Below, in pieces: positions 1-12,422 of a stretch of 64,000 nt of DNA. A model generated the notes under the pieces. The model was not told where the DNA came from and searched no databases. It was given only the letters and a program-made list of their open reading frames with translations. Source of the DNA: Dipteris shenzhenensis (lineage: Eukaryota; Polypodiophyta; Polypodiopsida; Gleicheniales); the NCBI GenBank assembly GCA_047967505.1, contig CM106539.1; one strand, given 5' to 3'. Position numbers and translations under genes: made by a program. Each line of letters starts with the position of its first letter. Position 1 is the first letter of the stretch.

Positions 1-949
1 GGAGCAAGCCAAAGCAAGTCATTGAGTTAAGACTCAACCAAGAAAAGAAGATTCAAGAGGTGGTAGCATTGAACTCGCTATTCTCCAATCACTGTAGGCC
101 TAAAGAGTAAGGGTGGCTAATCACAGGTCTGAAAATGAGCAAGGAAATTTACTACCAAATGAGCACAATTTGGGTGACCAAGGCCTAGAAGATCTGCTAC
201 CTCTTTGCAAATGTTGGTTCCCTCCAACCCCAATGTAGTGAGGCAGCATGCACCAAAGTTTCCATGATCAAGCCATAAGGACGTGGCTCAAGGCCAAATA
301 TTGAACCTCAAATTTGACATTTTTGGGGATTCACTTGATGCCAAATGAGAGCTTTCAAACCAAAAATGAATTGACTAGACGGAGCTCTAATGCAAAGAAT
401 GGGAGTTGGCAACCAAAGTGTTTGGCACAATGAGGAGCAACTCGAGCTTGCTTGTCAACATTGTCTTCAAAACGCCTAGTCTATAGGTAGTGCTATCAGG
501 CAATAAATGGGCAATGCCTCAAGGTCTCACTCATAAAGATGTAAATAGCAGGTTAGTGCATAGAGGGGTTTTTTTTTAATGGGGGGATTTACACGCCATT
601 TACATAGAAGAGGATATTTATAAAATCGCTACAGTGTAACTTATAAGTGTAAATTTATAGAGGGGGTTAATATGTTACATGAGAATGTAAATATGGGAGA
701 ATAGGATATTTTTAATATGTGCTTTCTTGCATGTGCTATGGCGTTTATGAAGAGTGACCCCTGTGGGGGATGGTACACAAGAAACAACCCTGATTATGAG
801 AGGTTTGCAATCGACACATTAGCGAAGGAGAAAGGACCTAGCGTTGACTCAAACCCATTGGATCAAGGATGCCATCGATGATCTATAGAAAGGGTTTGTC
901 CAAGTGAATTCTATTAGCCCGATTAGATATGACTTGCTTGTCATAAGGG
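1..949. other. Intergenic DNA, no gene seen
   Basis: No open frame of note and no recognisable domain on either strand. It ends where homology to the right-hand composite repeat (around 56.1 kb, inverted) begins. Confidence 0.5.
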
Positions 950-1239
950 ATGTGTGAACCGTTCCTCCAACCACCTCTAATACTACGCCATCCCATAAGT
1001 CTTGCCATCCTTATTCCTTATTTAATCGTACTACCCCTTTCACTGTATGATCCTTCAATGGTGTATTTCACCAAATAATTGAGAACCAAATTGAGCCCCT
1101 ACATGATCAATTCTCCATTTTCTTGGAAAATATTTTTTAGGGGAGGTGTGTTCTTATGGCAAAAACATACCTCAGCTCCCCAAAAATTTGGTAACCTCCC
1201 TCTTGCACCTAGCTCTCCTCTCCATAGGAAAGTTTGAAA

Positions 1240-1680
1240 AGAGAGTTGATTTGGTCAAATTTCAAGGATACAAACTAAGATAAAATAGATAAGTAAGGGG
1301 TAGATAAAATGGTTAAGAACAAATTTTCTTCTTACTAGTGAGGGCTAAAGACCTTTCCACTTAGCTATCTTTTCCTTGATCTTTTGAACTACCCATTCCC
1401 ACCTATCCTTGGTGGTGCATTTGAAGCCCATAGGTATGCTCAGTAATCTAAATATTTTCCCTCTTTTATTAACTTCCAAATTTTATATGATAGAATATTA
1501 GGATGAGGTTTTTAAGTGCCATGAACACTCTTTTGCAATTGGAACCTAAGCTTGTGCAAAAGGTATCCAAGCAATCCAGTGTGCTACTCACTAACAGATG
1601 GTCATTTTGGGATCCAAGTTAGTGTCTTTAGCAAATTGTTCCCTTTATCAACCTTTGTACACTTTGTAGCAATAGCAAAG
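1240..1680 (-). pseudogene. L1-type LINE reverse transcriptase, C-terminal remnant
   Basis: Read on the minus strand, this resembles the end of a plant L1-type reverse transcriptase. The pattern is 'GxxxG...W..V..KI.EKIA.WKGL..SL..R...' followed by the conserved region that reaches 'FIYPLLIYFI'. The same residues occur in the right copy near 55.6-55.8 kb. A short upstream piece (around 1.53-1.60 kb) corresponds to the 'SG.KVN..K' motif of the same domain. Frames are broken by stops and indels, so this is a dead fragment. Confidence 0.6.
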
Positions 1681-2429
1681 AGCAAGGGGGAGAGGAAATA
1701 GCCCTGTCATAAGGACAAGAAGGAGAAGAAGTCCTTTTACCTATGGGCAACCTTCCTCTCTACCTAGCTACTTCTTTTACTACGTACCATAATAAATGGA
1801 TTTCCTTCATTCTCCACATTAGCTTTGTCACCCTTTTAGAGTTGCTCTTCAAAGGATTGAGAATTAAGGACAACCTCTTCCTCTTCTGAGTCCATCTCCT
1901 TGTCTCAAGCCACCGCAATGGCATTGTTGTTGTGTGCTCCTTTTCTCCTAGACTCTCTTTGTTCCTTTTCTTTCTTCTCCTTGTTTTCCTAAGTCATCAC
2001 TTTGGAGTCTCTTTCTCCATGACCTTTGCTTGGGGGCTCTTTCTCTGTGACCTTTGCTTCTCCTTGAGGGACCTCCTCCTTCTTCAAGGTTGCATTTATG
2101 TGACTTTCTCGTGAAGGGAAGTCCCTTAAAAAATGGCATCCTAGGCCAAAGAGGAAAAAAGAGATTGGAATATTCTTACAGAAGACTTTCTGAATCAGTT
2201 ATCCCCTTCCCTATCTATCAATCTAGTGGTGCTTGGGTGTGGGTTCCATTAGCACACAAGCCTATGGATTCCCTCAAGGATTAGTGAAATTTTCTACCTC
2301 TTAGCCTAGGAATTGACCTAGTGGCAAGAAAGGAACTCAATTTGAGGGAACAAAGATAGTGATAAATATAGGAACTGTACCTAAAGTGGTGGGATGTATA
2401 TCTAGATTAAAATTAGGATCCTATTAGCT

Positions 2430-2665
2430 GAATAGAAAAGGGCTGATTGTCAATAGTCCAAGTGTCTTTCTTCACTACTACCACACTAGCCATTTTTGGC
2501 TTAAAACCATTAACTAAGAAAATGGATGTTCGTGACTAGTAGCCCTTTATTAGTATTCTTCACCCATCCTTCCAAGAATATAGTTGGGGGATGAGGGACA
2601 TGCACATATATTACTAATGCATTCGCACCACTTAACCATTTTGTCATCTCATTGAGCAAACCAAC
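2430..2665 (-). pseudogene. LINE ORF1-like remnant
   Basis: On the minus strand this translates to the same protein fragment as 54,414-54,656 ('MTKWLS..NALVIYVH' ... 'LEGWVKN'). That fragment resembles the N-terminal part of plant LINE ORF1 proteins, which carry a nucleic-acid binding region often annotated DUF4283. The left copy has lost a few codons after 'EGWVKN' and its frame is interrupted. Confidence 0.5.
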
Positions 2666-4441
2666 ATGAACCTTGATACATTCCCTTCCTTAGTGTAATC
2701 TGTTGATGGAAGGGCCCAGTCAGAAATGCTCTTCTTTTGACTCATGAGGGGTGAAGAGCCAAGAGGTAGAAGGTTTCTTATCGCGATCTTTCTTTGTGAT
2801 TAGTCCAAAAAGTTTTATAATATATTACTTTGGGAGGAAGCTCATAAGGGCTCTTGTTGCTTATTGTGATCTTTCTTTGTAGTTAGTTCAAAAAGTTTTA
2901 TAATTGATTACTCTCGGAGGAAGCTCATAAGGGCTCTTTATGGACTAGAATAGTAAAGTTGATGATAACAAATGACAAGTGGAAGTTAAATCTTGCAAAC
3001 CTCTTGCAAATGAAGAAATTATGAAATATCGTCATTGAGAAATTGAAAATACCTAAAATACAAGCAAGATTATCCATAAGATAACCCATAACACATCCAC
3101 CAATAGGATCATGTACTAGCACATCTACCAACATAATTGCATGGACAAATGATCAAATTAGTGAGAATATGCAAAAGCAAAATAATTGGGATGAGAGTAG
3201 GATTTCTATGGATTTGATTATGCAAAAGCAAGTAATTGAGATGAAAGAGTAGGATTGCTATGAACTTGATTAATTTTAATGTGAACGATGTCATGATTCC
3301 TACTATCTATGTAAGCAAACAAACATTGGGAGAATTTTTTTAATGCTAAAAATATGTCAATAGCCATAAACCTTGAAAATCTTTTGAATATGGCAAAGAA
3401 GCTTCAAATAGGGATAGGTCCAAATAACTTGTACTTGTTGAAAAATAGATTGGTAATTCAATTAAAATCCTCCCTTGTGATAATGGAGATGAATATGATT
3501 TAAATGAGTTCAATGCTTTTTTTATGCCAATTTTTGGTAGTCAATTTAGGATTAAAAGTAGTTTACATGTAGATACACTCCAAAGTAGAATGGAGTAGTA
3601 AAAAGATCAAACCCATTTATAACAAAATGTGCAAGACATATGATGTGTATTTGGTAGAAGCATGTGCCGCAATTGTAAGAATGGAAAGCCCTACAAAATA
3701 TTACACCAAAAGAGGAATAAAGAGATAAGTTGATCATTTGAAAGTATTTGGATCTTAAGTATATGCAAATATCCAATACAAACTTAAAACAAAATTTATG
3801 TAATGTGAAAAATTAGCACTTTTGGCACCATTTTGAAAAACCATGATATAGTATCACCCAAAAATGGTATGCCAGTGTCTAAGTTTGAGATTTTTTTGAC
3901 ATTCTCAAATTTGATATCCTATTGAAATAGGAGATGATTATATAGAATCCATGATAAAATTTCACATCACTTTTTGGATACAAATTTTAAAATTCTCAAA
4001 TAAATTTACTCAAATTTTGAATAAGATTTGTTAGAGAAAATGGAAGGTATAATTGGTATGTTTGCATCATCTTTTGTATCAATGCCTAAATCTTTGATAG
4101 GTCCACATCAAAATTGTTACTAGATGATGAAGTGGATAATCATCCTCCTCAAACAACATTCTATTTGTGTATATGCAAACATAAAGTAGATTCTACTTGC
4201 GCTTATGTCATTATTAAAGACAAATAGAAAAAATTATAACATCTAACAAAGTTTTTCTCAATTGTCACTTAATTAAGATTAGAAGCATCAAATCAAGGTT
4301 GACATTTCCCCCCCTTGTCCTTTTGTTTCCTTTACCCACCTATATTTCAATACTTTGAATGGAAGATGGATAGTTCTAATTCAATGAGGTTTGTCACTTT
4401 ATTAAGATTATAAGCATCAAATCAAGGTTGACATTTGGCCC

Positions 4442-4786
4442 TGAGAAGAGTTTGGGATCGTGCTAATCCTAGTCTGACACTAAATGAGCATAAAGATCAC
4501 GGAGGCTCATACCATATACTAAAAATCATGAGGATAGAGACACCAAGTAGGAATCACTCAATCTATTGCAATATATGTTTAATCAACAATACATGATAGG
4601 CTTCTTATATAGAGAGAGCCCTTAGAATAGTCAACGCCTATGGGATCCTCTAATCCACATCTCTCCTTGTGGATCTCCTCGATCCACATCCTCACATCAT
4701 GTAATTCACATCCTAGGGTGGCTACTTTAATGCATTCCTATACCATAACTTAGCCTCTAATTATGTGCACATGGCACCATATCTCA
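4442..4786 (-). mobile_element. Probable solo LTR nested in the left composite copy
   Basis: This 345-bp block begins TGAGA and ends TCTCA, and interrupts sequence that is contiguous in the right copy. On the minus strand it has a TATA-like 'tctatataag' and then a downstream region typical of an LTR. No clean five-base target duplication is visible: the flanks read ggccc and aaagg. The termini may therefore be a few bases off. The repeat it interrupts is itself duplicated around it (4.26-4.44 and 4.79-4.88 kb). Confidence 0.5.
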
Positions 4787-5932
4787 AAAGGTTCCCCTTG
4801 TCCTTTTGTTTTCTTTTTCCACCTATATTTCAAGACTTTGAATGGAGCATGGAAAGTTCTAATTCAATAATCCGCAATAGAAATGGCATATTTTTTGTGA
4901 CACATTGATTTCAAACACCTTGAAATATAGAATGTGTGTATAAAAGATCCTACAAAAGAGTGACAATCATTTAATCATACTCTGTATGTTGTACATCATA
5001 ATACAACCACCTCCTCTTGCCTTTGGTTAGATTGTCATGTTCCTTTACTAGTATACCCATCAATAATGACATTTATTTTCTCTATCTAGATCTATAAGAT
5101 GCATGTATAAGGTTCTTAGCAAGGGACTTCCAAGAGGAAATAATGCATTCAATATAGTGACTAGCAAGTTTTTTTTATTGTGAATATTTGGATAGCCCTT
5201 CTTGGAAATTTTATGACATACGAGGCATCCTTGATGCACATTCACAAAGGTTCCCTTCTTAACATCCATTTTATCTTACAAATACTATGGAATATCTATC
5301 TACTTCCATCAATCAAATCCCAAAATATCTATCTACAAAATTTAAGAAAATTTTTCTATGCTCTGTAGGCTTTAAGCTTTTCATAGCCTATTTCTCTCTA
5401 TGGTTTCCAAGAGCATGATTGATTTGATTCACTAAAAAGCATGTATCAAAAATTTTGAAAAATGTTCTATAAATGAAAAAAATATGTTGAATTATAGCTA
5501 CACTATTCCATTACAAAAACAATACCTTTTTCATTTGTCACATTTTTTTAGGTTTGCACAAAGTACCATATGCTCATCCTATGTCTTTGAGAGCTTGGGG
5601 CCATGGCTTGACCTCTTGTGCCAACCCAACCTCAATGTGTCACCCACGCTTTTGTAACAACCACCTCAAGGAGGCTACTGGAGAAGAGAACTTGAAGGAA
5701 ACTAATGGTGGTTATCCCTAGAAGGATTATGAATGACAAAATAGAAGTGAGCATGAGCCCCCATTTTGAGGTATAAATTGGAAAAATCTTTCAAATGTGA
5801 AATTATGTTTTTTGGGAAAAAATGTTTCAAAAAACCAAAAAGGAGAAACTTTTTCTTTGAAACCCTCGTTTTTTTGCTGTTAATTTGAAAAATTTCCTCA
5901 AATTTAGAAATATTTAGATGAAGGTGTGGCTT

Positions 5933-6068
5933 GAGCCACACCTTTAAAGTAAGTCTTCTTTAAAACAACATATGGCATACACCATATGTTATATTGTTCT
6001 GAGCCACACCTTTAAAGTAAGCCTTCTTTAAAACAACATATGGCATACACCATATGTTAGATTGTTCT
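5933..6068 (+). repeat. 68-bp tandem duplication made of two small palindromes
   Basis: Two near-identical 68-bp units start at 5,933 and 6,001. Each ends with 'catatggcatacaccatatg', a hairpin with a short loop, and begins within 'gtgtggcttgagccacac', another hairpin. A diverged third copy of the leading palindrome and its flank lies at about 6,099-6,130. No coding potential. Confidence 0.8.
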
Positions 6069-6149
6069 CAATTTATTTATTTCTCAAAATTAGAAGTATT
6101 TAGATGAAGGTGTGGCTTGAGCCACACTTGTAAAGGAAGCATTCTTTAT

Positions 6150-7740
6150 ATGAAGATGTAGCATGAGCCATACATGGAGAGGAATTTAGATTTCGCTTAA
6201 TTTTACATTTTTCCTCAAAATGAGCTACATGTTTTAAAAAAAAGGAGATGTGGCATACGCTGTATGTTCCACACTTGCAACTTCATTTTAGATTTCTTTC
6301 TTGAATCAAGCTCCAAGTTGTGTCAATAATTGTTGCATTCCACTCACCTCAAATGCTACATGAAGGTGGAGGCCCCTCTCGGTTGTCAAAGGATTCTACT
6401 CTAGCAACAGATGCTACGAGTCCTCTTCTAGGACACACCACATACTCACATTCATGTCGGTGACTATTATGAATCCCCAATTTTTCACCAACCCCTTTTT
6501 CTTTCCTCACTTTCAAGGTCACAAAGGAGATATATAGGATCAGTTGTTAGCACCTTTAACATCAATTATAGAGTTTGCAAATTTGATTGCCTAATGTGGG
6601 CTGATATAACTTGATTTGGTCTAACCAATTTGATGCAAAATATTTTCCAAAGAGGGACCCGCTCCAATATGTAATTCTCTTTCATGTTCCTCACACCATG
6701 CAATTTGCAACCATGCAGTAGTCAAGTCCCCAATACAAGCATCATACAATGAAAACGTGTCTTATATAATGCTGTAATGCCAACCAGCATCCATGTTTGG
6801 ATAACAAGTTTGTCATTGGAGTGTTAGGAAGTCCCTCAGGGTCCACCACCTACAAAGAAGCCAACATTAACTTCATTGTGCAATCCAAAAGAACCAAAGT
6901 TCAAACCCAAATGAAGTTACCATGATGGACATTGATGATAGATAGATGGTCCATGATGGACATTGTAGAAGATCCATGATGACAGGTGCCTCCAAGATTA
7001 GAAGTATAGAAGTGGTGTCGCTCAATGGTAATAGCCTTCACAGGGCAGGAGGGTATGGGTGGATGTGTATAATGGATGGCCAAAAATGTCATCTAAGGCA
7101 AAGAAATCATGTTCTTTTCATTGGGTGCAATAATTGCAAAGATTCATAAGAAAGTACATATACTAAGGACATTGACAAACACACTTAGAACACTAAAAAT
7201 CTTGGAGGATTGCAAAAATAAGGGAGAGGGCAATAGAGCATGTGGAGAAACAACCATGCCCAATCAAGTGACATTCCATTCTTTGACCTATGTGTGCCTT
7301 TGTGAGAGCATAGGATAGTTCATTGGGATAACTTCATGGTAACCTCATTTGGGTGTGAGTTTTGGTTCTTTTGGATTGCAATGCATTGATGTTGGAGACG
7401 ATGGAATCTTTGGGACGTTCAAACACTCCAAAGACAAACTTGTCAGAATCCAAACATGGAAGCTGGTTGGCATTAGGTAGTTACATAAGACAAGTTTTTA
7501 GTGTATGATGCCTATGTTGGGGACTTGAATTTATCTACCTTCAATTGCTACCAGGGTGTAGACATAATAGTAGATCCAACTTGAGGTCGAGTGGTCATTG
7601 GATATTAGATCCAACTTCAAGGCAATCGACATCAAAGGCGTGAGTGGGGGTGGCATGCTTGATTGTGGGTATTGAATTTCCCTCGCATTTCCAAATCATT
7701 TCCAAGGTTACAAAAGCAGAATCACATTGGTCTTCCAACC
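6150..7740. other. Non-coding region, nothing recognised
   Basis: Only short chance open frames are present (under 70 codons). Around 6.92-6.99 kb there is a short internal repetition of 'ccatgatggacattg'. No conserved domain, tRNA or LTR boundary was recognised. Confidence 0.45.
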
Positions 7741-10700
7741 ACTATTTGTAATGCCGCACACAGTTGAAGGGGGTGGGGCTAGTCTTTTATGCATGCAATT
7801 CAAGGGAATCTTTGTTTTAGCCCCCTTTCAGTGCGTCGGTCCAACTTTAGTTGAAGGGGGTCCCCTATTGGCACTTGGGTACTCTCCTTCTAATAGTTTC
7901 ATAGTTTCCTTCTATTTCAAAAATTCCTAATCTCTAACTATCTTTCATTGTTAGTTGCATTTACCACTCGCCATCTTTCATTATGTCCTAGAATTCTAGC
8001 TTGGGTTGTCAAAGGGTTGTCAAAAGGAGCTAAACATGTGCTTGCTTGCACATATGAGTTGTACACAATTCAAAGTAGAGGCCTCTAACATGTAATACGA
8101 AGTTGAGGGGGAACCCCCTTCTCTTGTGTCCATCGCCGCACACAGTATAATAACTCACATTGAGCCTTGTCCACCTTCTTCTTGTTTGAGCTAAAAATCT
8201 TAATTCCTATTACTATGTATAGAGCTAGGATTAATACCGAGCCTTATTCCCACCTTCATGTGTGAATCATTAGCTCTCAGCCAATAGAAGCTCCTTATGA
8301 ACTGCCAGCTTGTGAGGGAGGGGGATGTAGTGTTGTTTGAACGATGGCTTGATGGCCTCGAGGCTAGGATTGGAACTTATATTGTTGTTCGAATGGTGGT
8401 GGGCATAGCTTGTTCTTTGAACAATGACCTGAACAGCCTGAGGTCTGTGAGGGGTTGACAAATATTGGGACGTAGATTGTGTTTGAATGATGCCTATAGA
8501 TTGTTGTTTGAATGACAACATGAATGGCCTGAGGGCTGCAACCCCCCAAAAATTACTTGGGAAGGCTAGCCAAAAAGAAAGAGGACCAAAAAGCAACAAG
8601 TGGTGAGGGGAGCTCAAGAGGAGTGGATGCCATGCAAGAGAAGGCAAGAGAGGAGGAAGCGATGACCCCCTTTGAGTGTGTGCCACGCCGCACACAATCC
8701 AAGATCCTCAATAACAAAAAAATGATACCGTATCATATTCAACAAGCTTAGATTCAATCCACCGTAATTTCATGGAGAGAGAGGAAAGGGGAGTGTTATA
8801 GCAGAGATAGATGGGACACATCGGTCGGATTTGCAAGCTTTGGCCTTCCTCTTCTCCTTGTTTTTGCCTCCTCACTCCCTCAAAACGTCTTACCTTCCTC
8901 TCTCCCTTCACTATGCTACCATTTCGTTTTTTCTTCTTGTTGTTGTGTGGGATTCTCAATTGTATATGGCACCTCACACAATTGAAGGGGTCCCCATTCC
9001 CTAGTTTGAATTCTCGCTCTTGCATTAGAGCATGTTTGAATAGGATGATTTCCATCAAGGGGTGGAACCAAGGAGATGTTTGCATCATCCAAATCCCCTA
9101 CATTGAGAAGGTCCCGAGTAGCATGTTCATGGATGGATTCATGTTGTTGCTAGTAGTGTCTCCATTAGAGTCTTTGAGTGTCTAGGCAAAGTAACCAAAA
9201 TGGGACAAGGATTCCACTGCCTCCACGAGGAAGGACATCTGATTTTTTATAAGCCATTATGAAGGACCTAAATTTCATTGTGGATGAAGAGTAACGTGGA
9301 GTTATAGGTGTTCATGTGGTCTTGTTGTTATTGATTGGGATCTCCAGTTATGTGCAGCATGGAGAGTTGAAGGGGCTCTCATTCTCCACAAATTTGATCC
9401 ACAATAATATCTTAGTCGTCTATGAAGAGGCACAAAATCCACCTTTGTACAATTCCTTCTCACCTCCATCATTGTTTAAACTAGATTTTGTGGTAATGTG
9501 ACTCTTCAATTTCTCTCTCTCAAGTCCATTTTGTGTTCCACTTCATTTATGCTCCCTATGATGTTTTTGTGGGGTCACTGTAATGCATTGTCATCTCTTT
9601 CGTGGCCAAGTACTATAGCTGGCCACCCAAAGTCCCAATGATCTACAATAGATTGTGAAGACTATGTTGAAGGGAGAGTCAGTACAAAAGGGCTCATGTG
9701 AGTGCCTCTACACTCCCTTCAATTGTGTGTGGCACCGCACGCAGTTGAAGGGAGTGTAGAGGCACTCGAGTCTCTGCACAATCAAGCTAGATTGGCTAGA
9801 TAATTACATCTTCAATATATCATTTACAATTCCTTTGTCACAAATATGTGAAGACCCTCACCAAGGATTACTTCAACATTGCACTCCTACAACCATATCC
9901 CCTTCAAAGTTGCTTTCCTTCAACTATGTCAACAAAAATAAGCCACTCTACCTTTTTTGTTTGATTGAAAGTTTAGTTCAATTTTTGGGTTCTATGGTAG
10001 AATCTAGATCAAAGTTGGATCCAATGCTACCCCAATGCTACAGATGTTGGTCAAATGGATAGCATTAATAAATTTCTCCAAACTACCATAAGTGAGCTTA
10101 TGGGTCACACAATGCACTATGTTTCTAAATAAAGGCTATGGCTTACATGAATATTTGGGCTTTCTTACATGTGCATTAGAGACATACTTAATCAAATAAG
10201 GCTCCCTTATGTACATATTAGTGACATAATTAAATGGAATTCCTTGCAAGCATCTCCTTATGGAGAGCTCAATAATTCACCCACAATATGTCAGCGCCAT
10301 CTTAAACTGTGTGCACACACTTGAAGGGAAGTGCAGAGGCACTGGGGTCTCTACATGTTTTTATGCTTGGTTTCCTAACAAGAGTATCTCTAACACAAAG
10401 GGATTCATTTTGTCTTCTTCATAGCCACCATGTTATACTTGGGTAGGTTGCCCTGTTCAATGTGCCATAGCCTCCCCTTCCAACACAAGAGAAGCTCATC
10501 TTTCGTGAAGAGCATGGACCGTAACTCTGTGCCTCTACTTTTATGGAAACTATATTCCCTATATTGATTCATTTGTAAGTAGGTCTTGATCGGAAGATGG
10601 CATCGTACATAGTTGAAGGGTGCTCAAGGTCTCTCTTGCCTTGTCTCACTTTGAATCATTTTTGTGAATACTTATGAAGGTTCCCCCACTATGTGCAACA

Positions 10701-11080
10701 CTGCACACAATAAAATGGGTTGCGCTATTACCCTTCTCCAGCTTCAGAGAAAGCCATCATTTAGTCCATCATGTAATCTTGTGGCAAGAGTTATCCCTCT
10801 CTGAGGTAATATCTGGGTCAGTTATTGAGTTTTCTATGTTGTGGGCTCAGCAAGTGTAAAAGATTGTTTCTTCATGGATTGGACAGGTTGATTGGTCTCT
10901 TGTTCACATGATTAGTCTTAGCCTTGAATAGGTTGCTTCCCCCTAGTAAGATCTTCATGATGCAATCCATAAGGGGACTCTTTGCTGGTAAGATACTCAT
11001 CTATTACACAAATACCTATAAATTCAATCTTTCCCCTTCAACTATATGCAGCACCACACCCGTTGTCTTTGAATACAAAC
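7740..11080. repeat. Dispersed family of palindromic motifs (at least 11 copies)
   Basis: A motif close to 'ccgcacacagttgaaggg', or its mirror 'cccttcaactgtgtgcgg', recurs near 7,754, 7,840, 8,130, 8,680, 8,975, 9,365, 9,735, 10,320, 10,610, 10,695 and 11,045. The best example is a 66-bp hairpin at 9,701-9,766 with 29-bp arms (27 of 29 paired) and an 8-base loop. Copies at 8,953-8,988 and 8,665-8,700 keep both arms in shorter form. Others keep one arm, usually followed by 'ggggtcccc' or 'gcagaggcact'. The DNA between copies is not alike, so this is not a simple tandem repeat. No protein is predicted. Confidence 0.7.
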
Positions 11081-11093
11081 TCAGATACTAGTA

Positions 11094-11600
11094 TTGACAA
11101 GGTCTTTGCCAACCAAATCATTAGTTGAGTTTTCTATGCCTTATACACTCCCCTTTTGCAGAAGGACAAACATAAATTATTGTTGTGGCATAGTTGATTC
11201 AAACATGGGCATTGAGGAAAAGGATATTTATGAGGGAAAGTGTGATGAGCTTGTTCCAAATGTTGCTACCACTATGACAAGTTTGTCAGAGTCAAACACT
11301 ATAAGGATTGCAAAATGTGTTGGAACTACCAAGCTTGCCTTCAGTTCAAAAAATAATTATGATGAGATGAAGATAATGGCACACTTCAAATAGAGTTTTC
11401 ACAAGAGATTTTGCACAACACATTAGACAAGATTCCAATGGTGAGAAATAGTCATCCTCCTTAGGTTTGCCTACATAAAATCATTACAAATCCATGGATT
11501 AGAACCATTGGTAAGGTATTAAGGGATATTGGGTTGAGTTTGAGGAGAGATGGATATATTAGGATAAAGGGAGTTTCATTGTGGCTATGAATACAATGCA
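11094..11600 (+). pseudogene. Unrecognised coding relic
   Basis: An open frame of about 99 codons (no credible ATG start) runs to 11,393. A further piece, readable with frame changes, continues to about 11,580 ('NPWIRTIGKVLRDIGLSL'). I do not recognise the protein. It lies just outside the minus-strand relic at 11,736-12,422 and may be part of the same dead element. It could also be chance. Confidence 0.25.
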
Positions 11601-11735
11601 TCATATAGTGACCCCATAAAACCATCATAGCATTTCCACGTACTTGAGACCTTGGTAGAAAGATATGGCATGGCCTGCTTTTTGTGATACTCTAGACAAA
11701 CTCATGAGCTCGCTATAAAAAAACTCGCTATAAGG

Positions 11736-12422
11736 TTAAATCTTGTGTAGATCAACAATTATAAAAGTATCTGCAAGAAGTAATTTTGTAAGTTTGGTTG
11801 CTTCAGCTTCTTCATCCTCATTGTCACTGTCATCATCATCCAACCTTTCACCTCATTGTAATTGGGTTTCTTTTGGGTCAGCTCTTTGAGGTTTAGGTAT
11901 TTTTTCTCCTCTTTGAGGTACAATCAACGCTTCAACACGAGCGTCAAACTTAAACCGTGTCTTTTCCTTTTCTTGACTCATTGCGATCTACACCTGTGGT
12001 TGGATAGTTGGGACTGAAGGTGAAGGTTGTACAAAACCCTCAGAAGATCCAACTATACCACCATCTTGACCATCCCGAATATATAGCCATGCATCCCATA
12101 TAGCCTTAACAGAATGCAAGGCATCACCTATAAATGGATACCTTGCAGAATTTGGCACTTCCTACAAGAAGTACTTCTTGGAGTCTATCCTCAACTTTAT
12201 TATACACTGGCCCTTCATCTTATCATCATCACATATGGATATCAAGTAGTCCTCTTGTTAAAACACATCCAACTTTGAGATAACTTCGGCACTTCCAACT
12301 ACTTGGCTAGAAAATTTGGGACTTGTCACTTTTGCTGAAGTGACAACAAAGTGCCAACTCTTTGGCTTATCCATCATAAATCAAGCATAATCAATGAATT
12401 TCTCATGAATAGACACGACCAT
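11736..12422 (-). pseudogene. Unknown protein relic, one frame with five nonsense codons
   Basis: Read from ATG at 12,422 to the stop at 11,736 on the minus strand there are 228 codons in a single frame. Five in-frame stops and no frameshift interrupt it. The product is mixed in the N-terminal half ('HEKFIDYA', 'MMDKPKSWHFVV'). It then has a stretch ending 'VKAIWDAWLYIRDGQDGG', a proline-rich linker and a very acidic segment 'DDDDSDNEDEEAEATK'. Each stop (TGA, TAA, TAG, TAG, TGA) could arise from CGA, CAA or CAG by one C-to-T change, as expected for a methylated, silenced transposon. I do not recognise the family. The relic is head-to-head with the plus-strand relic from 12,786, suggesting a two-gene element or two captured genes. 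Confidence 0.5.

Larger units (their letters stand above)
950..5760 (-). mobile_element. Left copy of a decayed composite repeat (LINE-containing), inverted relative to 44.1-56.1 kb
   Basis: The reverse complement of this block can be followed almost continuously against 44,150-46,221 joined to 53,864-56,130. Shared landmarks are the LINE reverse-transcriptase tail (1.24-1.68 kb), LINE ORF1 (2.43-2.67 kb), and a doubled segment of about 81 bp at 2.78-2.94 kb ending in 'ctcataagggctctt'. Further landmarks are a stretch around 3.13-3.30 kb and a block ending near 5.75 kb that matches rc 44.15-44.35 kb. Differences are scattered point changes and small indels, plus the solo LTR at 4,442-4,786, which is absent from the right copy. 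The whole is non-coding now. It is either two insertions of one large element in opposite orientation or a segmental inverted duplication; sequence alone does not decide. Confidence 0.75.

Noticed and set aside
8270-8695. Minus-strand frame of 141 codons
   Set aside because: It crosses one of the palindromic motifs and a degenerate repeat of about 45 bp ('ttgtttgaatgatg'), and has no recognisable domain. Likely chance.
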